Below are positions 34,003 through 42,167 of a DNA stretch of 64,000 nucleotides, in pieces. Every line of letters starts with the position of its first letter. Within the stretch, counting starts at the first letter, position 1. Source of the DNA: Candidatus Rhodoblastus alkanivorans (GTDB lineage: Bacteria; Pseudomonadota; Alphaproteobacteria; Rhizobiales; Beijerinckiaceae). The DNA is taken from positions 3,638,001 to 3,702,000 of the forward strand of contig NZ_JAIVFP010000001.1 of NCBI RefSeq assembly GCF_022760755.1, in the 5' to 3' direction. A program made the position numbers and the translations under genes. The notes beneath the pieces are model-generated. The model was not told where the DNA came from, ran no database searches, and saw nothing but the letters and a program-made list of their open reading frames with translations.

Positions 34003-35601
34003 TCAGGCGGCGGCGCCGTCCTGCGCCTCGACTTCGCCGAGGAAACGGGTGTTCAGCGCCAGTGAAAATTCGGTCCAGGCGGCGGCGACGTCGCGCATGA
34101 TCACCTGAACATATTCCCGCGCAAGCCTATGTTCGTCGGGAAAATTCGACAAAGCGCAGGACGTGGCGTTGAATGCCGCGACATCGTCGAAAAACTGCTT
34201 CAGCACGCCGCCGAACGGTTCTTGCGCCAGCGGCGTCAAGGCGCTGCGGCCCTTCTCGACCGCGACGCCGCGCACATCGAAGGGCAGACTTTCGACCCTG
34301 GCGAGAGCCTGGGCGAAAAAGGCCTCGACAGAGCCGAGCATCGCGCGCTGGGTCAATTGGTCACGCGCCTGGTTCGCAAGACTGGCGTTGAGCCGGCGGC
34401 GGTAGTCGTCCAGAAGTCCTGGCGCCTTGCGCTCGACCCAGGCCGTAAAGCGGCGCAGGCTGGCGTCATTCGCATTTTCGCCCTGGCGCAGCGCCGCATC
34501 GTCCTCGGGGGCCGTGTCGCGAAAAATGTCGCGCGCGATGCGCTGGGCCGCCTCCAGCGCGCCTTCCATATAGCCAGCCTGGATCGATCCCGTCTCCGAG
34601 CCGCCAAGATGTAGACGCCCCTGCCACAACGCGCGCCGCAGCAGCGGATTGGCGGCTGAGCGCTGCTCCTCGCGGCCGCGCTCGCGGTCGAGCGCACTGC
34701 AGGTTTCGGCATCCTTGGCCCAGTCCTGATAGAAATGCTCGCGGCCATCGGGCAGGCCGCCGAACACCTGTTCGAACTGGCTTTGCATCAGCATGGGCAG
34801 GCCGTCGCGAAAGGCCTCGCGCAATTCCGGGCCCATGGCCAAAAAGCCGCCAAGCGCGGCTTCGCCGCCGCGCGGATCGCTGGCGTCGAAAATCTCGTCG
34901 AACACCGCCTGTTCGTGGCTGACGAAGGCGTTCCCGGAATGCCCCGCCTCGCGCCATGCCGGCGCGGCGAAAGTCGTCACCGCCTTGGCCTGCGCCGCCA
35001 TCCAGGTCGGCGCGTCGCGCATGACCTGGCGCATCGACCCGTCGAGACCCGGCGCGAAGATGATGCGCTCCTCGGCAAGACGCGGCGGCAACGCCAAAAC
35101 GACGCGATCCGCCTCGACCACGCGGGTCGCGCCCGCTTCATTGATCGTGAGCACGACATGATCGTCGCCGTCGCGGATGCCCCTGATCTGGCAATCGAGA
35201 TGAAGCCGCTCCTGCGGCAGCAATCGGCGCAAGGCTTCGACTATTTTCTGGGCGCCGCCGACCACGCGCCGGGCGCCGCCATGCACGCCGCCCGCGACAT
35301 CGATCCGTTCCGGCGTGGCGTCCGCCTCGTTCAGCCGCAGCACGGCGCCGTCGTCGAACTGGGCGAAGCTCTCCAGGCCCAGTTCGCCGAGCAGCGCCGT
35401 CAGCAGCGGCTGGCGGTCCGGCCAGAACCATGACGCGCCGAGATCGACCGCGTGGCCCGACAATTTGCAATCGACCGACAGGATGCGCCCGCCCCAGCGT
35501 TGACGGGCCTCGAACAGTTCGAAATCCCGCCCCCGCCGCGCCAATTGCGCCGCAAGGGCCAAGCCGCACAAGCCGCCGCCGACGATCGCCGTTTCCACCA
35601 T
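34003..35601 (-). CDS. FAD-dependent amine oxidase-like flavoprotein
   Basis: A 532-residue flavoprotein with the ADP-binding motif AIVGGGLCGLALAAQL at the N-terminus, the FELFEARQRWGGRILS loop and the second FAD region GSETGSIQAGYMEGALEA (about 350). This is the monoamine/polyamine oxidase superfamily. Its substrate is unknown. It precedes the Rieske gene in a probable two-gene operon within the nif island. ATG 35601 is chosen; the frame reaches 35637 with less typical residues. Confidence 0.85.
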   Translation of the reverse strand: MVETAIVGGGLCGLALAAQLARRGRDFELFEARQRWGGRILSVDCKLSGHAVDLGASWFWPDRQPLLTALLGELGLESFAQFDDGAVLRLNEADATPERIDVAGGVHGGARRVVGGAQKIVEALRRLLPQERLHLDCQIRGIRDGDDHVVLTINEAGATRVVEADRVVLALPPRLAEERIIFAPGLDGSMRQVMRDAPTWMAAQAKAVTTFAAPAWREAGHSGNAFVSHEQAVFDEIFDASDPRGGEAALGGFLAMGPELREAFRDGLPMLMQSQFEQVFGGLPDGREHFYQDWAKDAETCSALDRERGREEQRSAANPLLRRALWQGRLHLGGSETGSIQAGYMEGALEAAQRIARDIFRDTAPEDDAALRQGENANDASLRRFTAWVERKAPGLLDDYRRRLNASLANQARDQLTQRAMLGSVEAFFAQALARVESLPFDVRGVAVEKGRSALTPLAQEPFGGVLKQFFDDVAAFNATSCALSNFPDEHRLAREYVQVIMRDVAAAWTEFSLALNTRFLGEVEAQDGAAA

Positions 35602-35742
35602 GTCGTCCTCCGTCTGGTCTCCGCGCGTCCCAAGCAAGATTCGCGCAGATTTTCCGACACCCTGACAAAAGGCGACAACTTAGTCGCGATGCCGACGCTC
35701 GCGCCGCTGTTCCCGACAGGCCGCGTCCGGTAACACCGAGAT

Positions 35743-35758
35743 TGGCACAGATTTTGAT
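35743..35758 (+). promoter_or_regulatory. Weak candidate sigma-54 promoter
   Basis: TGGCACAGATTTTGAT has a perfect -24 box but TTGA instead of TTGC at -12. It lies 33 nt before ATG 35792. Confidence 0.45.
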
Positions 35759-35791
35759 GCTGTCGCACGAGGGTTACAACAGGAGATGGGA

Positions 35792-36250
35792 ATGAACCTC
35801 GCTTCCGCTTTCGCCGATCTGTCCACGGACGACATCAAGGCCTTGCTTGATGGCGGCACTTTGACAATCTATTCGGTCGCGCGCCCGATCAGCGCCGACA
35901 TTCCGGTCGAATTTTCGAGCGCTCTGGTGAGTTTCACCTTCGCGACTCCCGCCTTCGGCGCCGCCGACGGCGAATTCGAAACCCCGGCTTTCGTCGAAGC
36001 CTCTGTCGCCGCCGCCCATGTCGGCACCCCCGGCTTCGCCCGCGCCTGCAAGGCCGACGGCACGGTGGTCGCCGATTTCTCGGTCGGCCCTGGAAGCCGC
36101 GAGGTCAAGCTCGGCGAAGTCTCGGTTTCGCCCGGCGCGCCGGTGGTGGTGAAGGCGTTCAAATTCGGAACCGTCGGCGATTGGCCGGAGCGTCCCGATT
36201 ACTACAATTCCAAGCCGAAGCCGGGCTATGCGCTGGCGGCTCAGGACTGA
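35792..36250 (+). CDS. Phage-structural-like beta-sandwich protein in nif island
   Basis: A 152-residue protein; ATG 35792 lies 6 nt after AGGAG. The middle resembles small phage structural proteins with the pattern TLTIYSVARPISADIPVE, LVSFTFATPAFGAADGEFETP and ACKADGTVVADFSVG, then acidic-Tyr tail RPDYYNSKPKPGYAL. This resemblance is by eye and no phage genes are nearby. With the next gene it forms a small plus-strand pair inside the nif island. Function unknown. Confidence 0.7.
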   Translation: MNLASAFADLSTDDIKALLDGGTLTIYSVARPISADIPVEFSSALVSFTFATPAFGAADGEFETPAFVEASVAAAHVGTPGFARACKADGTVVADFSVGPGSREVKLGEVSVSPGAPVVVKAFKFGTVGDWPERPDYYNSKPKPGYALAAQD

Positions 36251-36329
36251 TTTTCGTCGGATGGCCGAGCGGCGCGCCCGCCCGCCGTCCGCCTCATTGA
36301 GGAAGGTTTTCGGAGGAAGGTTTTCGTCC

Positions 36330-36644
36330 ATGGCGACTCTGGTGAAGACAACGCAGGATGGCCGCAAGGTCGAGGTGACCGGCCAGGCGATCACGCTGGG
36401 CGGCAAGCTCGAAGCGGTCGAATTGATTCCGGTGAAGGACCATCCCAACCGCGCCAAAATTTTCCAGGTCATGCCCGAGGCGGCCTATATGGCCGGCCGC
36501 GTCGCGCTGACCGAAGAGGAAGGCCGGATCGTGCTCGAAGCTTTGGCCAATGGCGAGGCGGAATTCCTTTCCAACCCCAAAGCGATCGAAGAGCGTTTTC
36601 GCTATGCCGCGAACCGCCGCGAGCAGGAACTCGGCATTGAGTGA
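36330..36644 (+). CDS. Unknown small protein of the nif island
   Basis: A 104-residue protein with GGAGG 14 nt before ATG 36330. It begins MATLVKTTQDGRKVEVTGQA and has LEAVELIPVKDHPNRAKIFQ, then a helical tail LTEEEGRIVLEALANGEAEFL, ending RYAANRREQELGIE. Fold type cannot be recognised. It follows the phage-like gene by 79 nt and is closed by a strong terminator, so both form one transcription unit. Confidence 0.65.
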   Translation: MATLVKTTQDGRKVEVTGQAITLGGKLEAVELIPVKDHPNRAKIFQVMPEAAYMAGRVALTEEEGRIVLEALANGEAEFLSNPKAIEERFRYAANRREQELGIE

Positions 36645-36662
36645 GGACTGCGCTTGTTCGGC

Positions 36663-36699
36663 AAAATCCCGCCGCGGCGTCATCGCGGCGGGATTTTTT
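36663..36699. terminator. Strong rho-independent terminator
   Basis: A 14-bp perfect stem (36663-36676 with 36684-36697) and T-run. AAAA on the left makes it usable in both directions between the convergent gene pair and nifQ. Confidence 0.92.
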
Positions 36700-36715
36700 C
36701 ATGAGCATGCCAGCG

Positions 36716-36783
36716 CCGTCATTGCGAGCGGAGCGAAGCTGTCTTTCGGCAGTTGGACAATTTCGCTCCGCTCACAATGACGG
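36716..36783. repeat. Long imperfect inverted repeat, dispersed element
   Basis: 22-nt arms (36716-36737 and 36762-36783) with a single mismatch contain GTCATTGCGAGCGGAGCGAA. A second, shorter copy of this element lies at 56820-56878. The type resembles common intergenic GTCATTGCGAGCGAAGCGAA repeats. Confidence 0.75.
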
Positions 36784-36790
36784 CATCGCG

Positions 36791-37405
36791 CTATAAGCGT
36801 TCTTCCTGATAGGCGTGGCTCAATTGCGCGACGCCCTCCTCCGACCCGAAACAGGAAGCGAAATCGTCGCAGTCGGAGCACACCGGCGCCGGACACAAAG
36901 TGAATCCTTCTGCGCCGCACACCATGCGATAGAGGAATTTCTTCCACTTCATGTCGCCGGAATTGCGCTCTATCAGGCGCGGAAAATGGCGCGCCATCAG
37001 TTGAGACAGTTCTCCGCGATTTCTCAAGCCGAGATCCTGCCACAGATGATGCGGCTCCTGACAGCGGCGCGCGATCATCGTCGCCAGGGGACGCAGGAAA
37101 TCAATCGGCCCATTCGCGTAGATCAGCAAAATGTCGATGACCGATTTTTCCTCGATTTGCGGGGACGGCCCGACAGCGCCCGCCATCGCCGCAAGAGCCG
37201 GCGCCGCAGCCGGAAACAACTCGTGCGCCACTTGCGACAGCGTCGCGCAATCAAGGCCTGAGGTTCGCGCGAGCGGCGCCCCCTCCTCGTCGGCTTGCGC
37301 GATCGCCACCGCCAGAATGCTGGCGACGACATGCAGATCGAACCTCTCGCTGGTGGAGGCGTCACCCGCCTCCATCAGCCAGCGATAGGCGCGATCGGCG
37401 TTCAT
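36791..37405 (-). CDS. nifQ: NifQ, molybdenum donor for FeMo-co
   Basis: A 204-residue protein with the hallmark C-x4-C-x2-C-x5-C motif (CPAPVCSDCDDFASC) near its end, the site of a Mo-Fe-S cluster. A helical N-terminal part includes MIARRCQEPHHLWQDLGL and LMARHFPRLIERN. NifQ passes Mo to the NifEN/NifH complex. Its start overlaps the fdxB stop by 1 nt (TGATG). It is the last gene of the nifENX operon. Confidence 0.94.
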   Translation of the reverse strand: MNADRAYRWLMEAGDASTSERFDLHVVASILAVAIAQADEEGAPLARTSGLDCATLSQVAHELFPAAAPALAAMAGAVGPSPQIEEKSVIDILLIYANGPIDFLRPLATMIARRCQEPHHLWQDLGLRNRGELSQLMARHFPRLIERNSGDMKWKKFLYRMVCGAEGFTLCPAPVCSDCDDFASCFGSEEGVAQLSHAYQEERL

Positions 37406-37698
37406 CACGCGGCCAGGGATTCGGAGCCGTGGGTCTGGCAATTGGCCGGGCAGACCCGCGCACAGGCGCCGCAGCCGACGCAGGCGCCGACGTCGGCCAT
37501 CACCATGACCTTCTTCTCGACTTCATCATCCTCGTCATCGTCGAGTTCGACAATATCGCCGTCCTCATTGATGCCCTTGAGGGTCATCACCTCGCGGCCG
37601 CAGACCTTGTAGCAGCGGCCACAGCCGATGCATTTCTCGGCATCGATGGCCAGAAGATAATCGGGCGCCCACTCGCGCCCGTCGCGCGCAATCGCCAT
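37405..37698 (-). CDS. fdxB: Nif-specific ferredoxin III (FdxB)
   Basis: A 97-residue 2[4Fe-4S] ferredoxin with CIGCGRCYKVC and CVGCGACARVC sets, separated by a long acidic loop (DGDIVELDDDEDDEVE) typical of FdxB. ATG 37698 is used. It supplies electrons in FeMo-co synthesis or to nitrogenase. Transcribed between the CCE_0567-like gene and nifQ. Confidence 0.93.
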   Translation of the reverse strand: MAIARDGREWAPDYLLAIDAEKCIGCGRCYKVCGREVMTLKGINEDGDIVELDDDEDDEVEKKVMVMADVGACVGCGACARVCPANCQTHGSESLAA

Positions 37699-37715
37699 TG
37701 AAATCGCCTTTCCCG

Positions 37716-37916
37716 TCACGCCGTTTCGAGTGTCTTCAGTTGCTCGCGCTTCGCCTCAAGCTCGGCGAAGGCGTCATAGGTTTTTTGCGCGACATCGAGA
37801 ACCGTCTGCCAGTTCAACGGCAGTTCCTCGGAGAGGTCGTGCAGATTCATTTTCGCGTTCATTGCGCGCGCCGAAAGCTTTTTGATTTCAGCTTTCAAGG
37901 TTTCAACGTCGCTCAT
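37716..37916 (-). CDS. CCE_0567-family small metalloprotein
   Basis: A 66-residue two-helix protein ([27 protein letters not shown], then TYDAFAELEAKREQLK) with the conserved LPxNWQTV turn. This small nif-linked family forms helical bundles that can bind metal. Its role is unclear. It sits 9 nt after the DUF269 gene, in the nifENX operon. Confidence 0.9.
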   Translation of the reverse strand: MSDVETLKAEIKKLSARAMNAKMNLHDLSEELPLNWQTVLDVAQKTYDAFAELEAKREQLKTLETA

Positions 37917-37925
37917 GATGGGACC

Positions 37926-38396
37926 TCAATATTTCGCCGCTTCGGGGAATTTCTCGATCATTTCGAGACCGCCCTTGATTTGCTTCTCGCCCTCCTCGGC
38001 GAGTTTGGCGAAAGTCTCGAAACCGAAGCGGTGCACGTCGCGCAATTGCTTGTTGACGACAATGAGACGGCCGCCGATCAGCACCATGCGGCCAAAGCCC
38101 TCGTGGCTCATTTTCAGCATCGGCGTGATCATGACCTTCGACGCATGTTCGATGGCGAGGCCGATCGCATTGTAGAACAGTTCGAGCCGCCAGATCGTCT
38201 CCGGATCGGGATCGGCGATGATCGGGATCGCCTTGCGCTGCTCCTTGGTGACGATGTAATCGGCGATGAGTTGCGCGTCGCTCTTGTTCTCCCAGGTCCC
38301 ATGCGAATCCTGCGCCCGCCAGACTTTGACGAGTTGCTTCAGGAAGGGCGATTCCGCAATGATCGCGGCGTCGTCGAGTGTGGCGGCTTCAGTCAT
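37926..38396 (-). CDS. NifX-associated protein (DUF269)
   Basis: A 156-residue protein with [46 protein letters not shown] and the family centre [26 protein letters not shown]. It follows nifX in many nif operons, where its job is unknown. ATG 38396 is preferred, with GAGG 7 nt upstream; ATG 38408 is an alternative. Confidence 0.92.
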   Translation of the reverse strand: MTEAATLDDAAIIAESPFLKQLVKVWRAQDSHGTWENKSDAQLIADYIVTKEQRKAIPIIADPDPETIWRLELFYNAIGLAIEHASKVMITPMLKMSHEGFGRMVLIGGRLIVVNKQLRDVHRFGFETFAKLAEEGEKQIKGGLEMIEKFPEAAKY

Positions 38397-38439
38397 CTCA
38401 ATCCTCATTGTGCTGGCCGGCGTGGGCCAAGTGCGAAAA

Positions 38440-38835
38440 TCAGTCTTCGAGGTCGAAGACGCGCTCCTTGCCCTTGCCCATGGCCTTGCGCAGGAAGGGC
38501 GGCGGATTGCCCTTGAGCACGTCCTGCAATTTCTTGAGCAGGTCTTCGATATTCTCGGGCTGCGTAACCTTGATCGGGTGGATATTCTGCGCGACCACGC
38601 GCGCGGCGCCCGAACCGCCGATCGCCGCCACGTAAAGAATGGCGCAATCCTTCACCGCCTCGATCTTCGGCGCGAGCTTGTCCTCGTTGCCGTCTTCCTG
38701 GAGATCGCCGTCGAAAGTAAAGGCCTCCAGGAAGCTATAGCCATTTTCGTCGAGCTCGTAGACCGCGACGTTCTTGGCCCAGCCGAAATGCGCGTCGACC
38801 CGCTTCAAGTCCTGTGTAGCAAATGCGACTTTCAT
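38440..38835 (-). CDS. nifX: NifX, FeMo-co carrier protein
   Basis: A 131-residue protein with the dinitrogenase-cofactor domain: [27 protein letters not shown] and [20 protein letters not shown]. It binds NifB-co or VK-cluster and shuttles it to NifEN. The C-terminal Lys-rich tail is typical. It follows nifN by 24 nt. Confidence 0.95.
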   Translation of the reverse strand: MKVAFATQDLKRVDAHFGWAKNVAVYELDENGYSFLEAFTFDGDLQEDGNEDKLAPKIEAVKDCAILYVAAIGGSGAARVVAQNIHPIKVTQPENIEDLLKKLQDVLKGNPPPFLRKAMGKGKERVFDLED

Positions 38836-38859
38836 CGGCCTGCCCTTTCTCCCGAAAAC

Positions 38860-40263
38860 TCAGCTCGCGGCTATCGTTGCAATCGCGGCGCCATCCGCGT
38901 CACTGGCGTCGAGGCCCCAGGGATTGCGCCACTTATCCGGCGTAACCTCATGATTTTCTTCGCGGTCTTCGATCAGCAGATTGGCGACCTGGAAGATGAG
39001 GTCGCGGCTTCCGCGATAGCCGACCGACAATTTATGGCCCGCGCCCAACCGGTCGAACATCGGAATGCCGATGCGATGAAACGGGATTTTCAGACGTCCC
39101 GCCGCCTGCCGGCCGTGCGAATGGGTAACGAGCAGGTCGCAGGCTTTTTCGCGCGCCAATGTCTCGAGATCTTCGAGATCGCCGATCCACACTTCCTCCG
39201 CCGGGATCTTTTCCAGCACCGGCGATTGCGTCGTCGTGACCGCAGCCACGATTTGCGCGCCCATTTCGTTGAGGCAAGAGCCGACATCGTAGAGCAGGTC
39301 CGGCTCGGCGCCGATCGCGAGCTTGCGCCCGCCGAGATGGAAATGTCCATCGAGCATGGCGTCCACCAATTGCCCGCGCTGGCGGCGATATTTCATCGGC
39401 GCCGGACGGCCGGAAATTTCGCTAAGGAAACCGATCAGTTCATCGTTCGCCGCAAGGCCGCACAGACGTTCGAACAGGCGATAGGGAACGCCGGTCTTTT
39501 TCTGCATCGCTTCGGCGGCGGCAAGCATCTGGGCGCCGACGGCGATCGTCCAGCCCGCGTCGCCCATGGTCGCCACCTCGTCCACCCCGACGCCGCCGAT
39601 TGTGGTCGGCGTGAAATCATCGGGGATATGGCCGTCGAGCGAGCCGCCGAGGTCGGGCAGGAAGGTCGGCTCCAGGCCGAAATCCTCGATGATCGTGCGC
39701 AATTCATCGATGTCGCCGGGCGTGAGATGGCTGCCGGGCAACACATTGACGCGCGAAAAATCGCGGCGCGCCGGATTGACCGGCGGCTCCACCAGTTCCT
39801 CGACCAGACGGGTCACCGCCTTTTCCCAGCCGTCCTGAAACGCGTCCTTGAAATCCGGCGTCGAGACATAGACGATCGGGAAATCTTTCAGCTCGGGATG
39901 GTTCTGGCGGATCAGCCCGATATAGCCGATGACGTCGTCGCCCTTGGTTTCCGTGACGCCGGTCGATGCTATGCCGATGAGCTCCGGCTTGGTGCGCTTG
40001 ATGATGTTGAGCACCGCCTGTTCGACATTCTCATAGCCGCCGAGCACGGTTGCGACTTCGCTCATCGCCGTGGTCTGCAGCGGTATGGCTTCCTTGAAAT
40101 GGCGCACGAACAACACCAGTCCGAAGGAGGTGCAGCCTTGCGAGCCATGCAGCAGCGGCATCGAACCGCGCAGGCCCATGAAGGCCAGAGCCGCGCCGAT
40201 CGGCTGGCTCATCTTCAGCGGATTGACGGAGCAGGATTTTTTCGGAATGACGACCTTGGCCAT
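38860..40263 (-). CDS. nifN: NifN, FeMo-co scaffold beta subunit
   Basis: A 467-residue nitrogenase-fold protein. Markers are KSCSVNPLKMSQPIGAALAFMG, LHGSQGCTSFGLVLFVRHF and IGIASTGVTETKGDDV. It pairs with NifE to form the scaffold for FeMo-co completion. The Cys ligands for the interface 4Fe-4S cluster (Cys11 and Cys44 region) are visible. It begins 5 nt after the nifE stop. Confidence 0.95.
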   Translation of the reverse strand: MAKVVIPKKSCSVNPLKMSQPIGAALAFMGLRGSMPLLHGSQGCTSFGLVLFVRHFKEAIPLQTTAMSEVATVLGGYENVEQAVLNIIKRTKPELIGIASTGVTETKGDDVIGYIGLIRQNHPELKDFPIVYVSTPDFKDAFQDGWEKAVTRLVEELVEPPVNPARRDFSRVNVLPGSHLTPGDIDELRTIIEDFGLEPTFLPDLGGSLDGHIPDDFTPTTIGGVGVDEVATMGDAGWTIAVGAQMLAAAEAMQKKTGVPYRLFERLCGLAANDELIGFLSEISGRPAPMKYRRQRGQLVDAMLDGHFHLGGRKLAIGAEPDLLYDVGSCLNEMGAQIVAAVTTTQSPVLEKIPAEEVWIGDLEDLETLAREKACDLLVTHSHGRQAAGRLKIPFHRIGIPMFDRLGAGHKLSVGYRGSRDLIFQVANLLIEDREENHEVTPDKWRNPWGLDASDADGAAIATIAAS

Positions 40264-40268
40264 GGCGC

Positions 40269-41954
40269 TTACTCCGCCGCCACGTTCTGGACCTGTGTCG
40301 GTTGTCCGACATCGGCCTGAGCCTCCAGGATTTCCTCGATGCGGACCGCGCAGGCGCCGCAGCCACCGGAGGCGTTGGTCTTTTCCTTGACGCCTTCGAC
40401 AGTGGTCAGGCCGAAGTCGCGGATCGCATCCTCAATGGTTCCCAGCGTGACGCTTTTGCACATGCAGATCGCCTTGGCGCGGCGCGCGTCTTCCGCCTTG
40501 ACCGGATCTGCGGCAAGTTCGGCCGCCTCGGCCTCGATCTGCGCGAGCGCTCTTTCCTGCCAGCTTTCGCCGGCGCGGGCCCACGGCGCGGGTCGGCGCA
40601 CCTCCTGCCACACCGGATTGTAAAGCGTCTTCTCGATCTCCTTGACCAGTTTCACCATGCCGACATAGCCCATATAGGCGTGGTGGCGCTCCTGGTTGAT
40701 GTCGAGCCAGGGCATGGTCGCTTTCAGCGCGATGAATTGCGAACGCCCGCCCGACAGCATGATGTCCGCCCTGGCGTCCTTCAGCATTTTGTACATTTCG
40801 CGCGGGGTCATGTCCTCGATCATATGGGCGTCCTGGCCCATCAACTCCTTGATGCGCTCCTTGTCCTCGCGGGTCGACTTCTTGACGCTGGTGCCGACGA
40901 GTTCGAGACCGGCCTCCTGCAGCGCCGCGACCACGGACCAGGATTTGACACCGCCGGTGATGAGCAGAACTTTTTTGTTCTTGAAGCGCTCCTTGTAGGC
41001 GGCGATCGCCGCATAGGCGTTCTTTTCCTCCCGGGCGATCAGCTTTTCCGTCCGCTCCATCAATTCGGCGGGCGCGCCCTGCTGGACCAGAAGGCCCGCG
41101 AGTTCGCGCAGGGAGTCGCTGGTGTCCTCGATGCCGTAGAACGAGCCTTCGAAGAAGGGAATGCCGTAGCGCTCCTCCATCTTGCGGGCGACATTGATCA
41201 TCGCCTTGGAGCACACCATCATCGAGGCGCGCGCGCGATGCGACGACGCCACCTCATTGTAACGGCCGTCGCCGGAAATGCAGGACAGGATGCGGATGCC
41301 GAGTTCATCGAGCAATGGCTTCACCTGCCACAATTCTCCCGACAGGTTGAACTCGCCAATGATGTTGACGTCATAGGGCGTGGTGTATTCCGGCTCGACC
41401 GTGCCGATCACATGGTCGAGAAGCGCCTCGCCGGCGAGCTTGTTGCCGAGGTTTTTCGGACCGACGAAACCCGGCGCGTTGACCGGAATCACCGGCTTGC
41501 CGAATTTTTCCGTCGCCGCCTTGCATACCGCATTGATGTCGTCGCCGATCATCGCCGGGACGCAGGTCTGATAGACGAAGATCGCGGGCGGATCATATTT
41601 GTCGATGATTTCCTTGCACGATTTGAACAGGCGCTTCTCGCCGCCGAACACGACGTCGGTCTCGTTCATGTCGGTGGTGAAACTGGTGCGCCACAGGTTC
41701 GAACCGGACGAAGCCGCGCCGCGATTGTCCCAGGAATTGCCTTCGCAGGCGATGGGGCCATGGACCAGATGGGCGACGTCGGTGAAGGGCTGGAGCGCGA
41801 TCTTGGCGCCGTCGAAAGCGCAACCGCCGGCGGCTCCCCCGGGCTGCAATTGCTTTGTGCAGCCTTTCTTCTTTTCAGCCGCCGATTTATTGGCGTTTTT
41901 CGCGCAGCCCGGCTCGTTGAAAACATCCTGAATGGTTGCCGAAAGAGAAGCCAT
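40269..41954 (-). CDS. nifE: NifE with C-terminal BFD-like [2Fe-2S] domain
   Basis: A 561-residue scaffold subunit. The NifE core has GCAFDGAKIALQPFTDVAHLVHGPIACEGN, QTCVPAMIGDDINAVC and GVKSWSVVAALQEAG. Beyond the usual end (about 480) it extends into a bacterioferritin-ferredoxin (BFD)-like region: ICMCKSVTLGTIEDAI then ASGGCGACAVRIEEIL, with four Cys for a 2Fe-2S cluster. Such extended forms occur in several alphaproteobacteria. ATG 41954 follows a GGAG-like site (GAGATCTCC region). A candidate sigma-54 promoter lies upstream. Confidence 0.94.
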   Translation of the reverse strand: MASLSATIQDVFNEPGCAKNANKSAAEKKKGCTKQLQPGGAAGGCAFDGAKIALQPFTDVAHLVHGPIACEGNSWDNRGAASSGSNLWRTSFTTDMNETDVVFGGEKRLFKSCKEIIDKYDPPAIFVYQTCVPAMIGDDINAVCKAATEKFGKPVIPVNAPGFVGPKNLGNKLAGEALLDHVIGTVEPEYTTPYDVNIIGEFNLSGELWQVKPLLDELGIRILSCISGDGRYNEVASSHRARASMMVCSKAMINVARKMEERYGIPFFEGSFYGIEDTSDSLRELAGLLVQQGAPAELMERTEKLIAREEKNAYAAIAAYKERFKNKKVLLITGGVKSWSVVAALQEAGLELVGTSVKKSTREDKERIKELMGQDAHMIEDMTPREMYKMLKDARADIMLSGGRSQFIALKATMPWLDINQERHHAYMGYVGMVKLVKEIEKTLYNPVWQEVRRPAPWARAGESWQERALAQIEAEAAELAADPVKAEDARRAKAICMCKSVTLGTIEDAIRDFGLTTVEGVKEKTNASGGCGACAVRIEEILEAQADVGQPTQVQNVAAE

Positions 41955-42044
41955 GGAGATCTCCTGTCCGGATTTCTTCTCGCCCTGGACGCTCGGCGCG
42001 AACAGGCCATGCGGGAAAGGAATCGTTTTGCTGGCCAGGGTTTG

Positions 42045-42060
42045 AGCAAGTTTCGCGCCG
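42045..42060 (-). promoter_or_regulatory. Candidate sigma-54 promoter of nifENX operon
   Basis: Minus-strand CGGCGCGAAACTTGCT keeps GG-N10-GC and the TTGCT -12 box, 90 nt before the nifE ATG. A perfect NifA site lies 81 nt upstream. Confidence 0.75.
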
Positions 42061-42082
42061 CATCTGCAAAGGCCCGGGACGC

Positions 42083-42119
42083 AAAGAAAAAAGCCCGGAG
42101 CGGCAGATGCGCTCCGGGC
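42083..42119 (-). terminator. Terminator or attenuator between nifK and nifE
   Basis: A 9-bp stem (42093-42101 with 42111-42119, GCCCGGAGC type) followed on the minus strand by a TTTTTTCTTT run, 49 nt after nifK. It lies between the nifE promoter and its NifA site. Confidence 0.88.
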
Positions 42120-42141
42120 CCTTGGAGGAGGATTGTCGGTT

Positions 42142-42157
42142 TGTCGCCAAACCGACA
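42142..42157. promoter_or_regulatory. NifA site of nifENX inside a perfect palindrome
   Basis: TGTCGCCAAACCGACA matches TGT-N10-ACA. It is the right part of a 12-bp perfect inverted repeat (42132-42143 with 42148-42159) just past the nifK stop. Confidence 0.82.
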
Positions 42158-42167
42158 ATGAACAGGA

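Noticed and set aside
34003-35601. Candidate nitrogenase-modifying enzyme (DraG/DraT)
   Set aside because: The sequence is an FAD amine oxidase, with no ADP-ribosylation motif; no draTG genes are seen in the window.
42132-42159. Palindrome after nifK as a simple terminator
   Set aside because: No T-run follows, and it contains a NifA site; the T-run hairpin at 42083-42119 is the better terminator.
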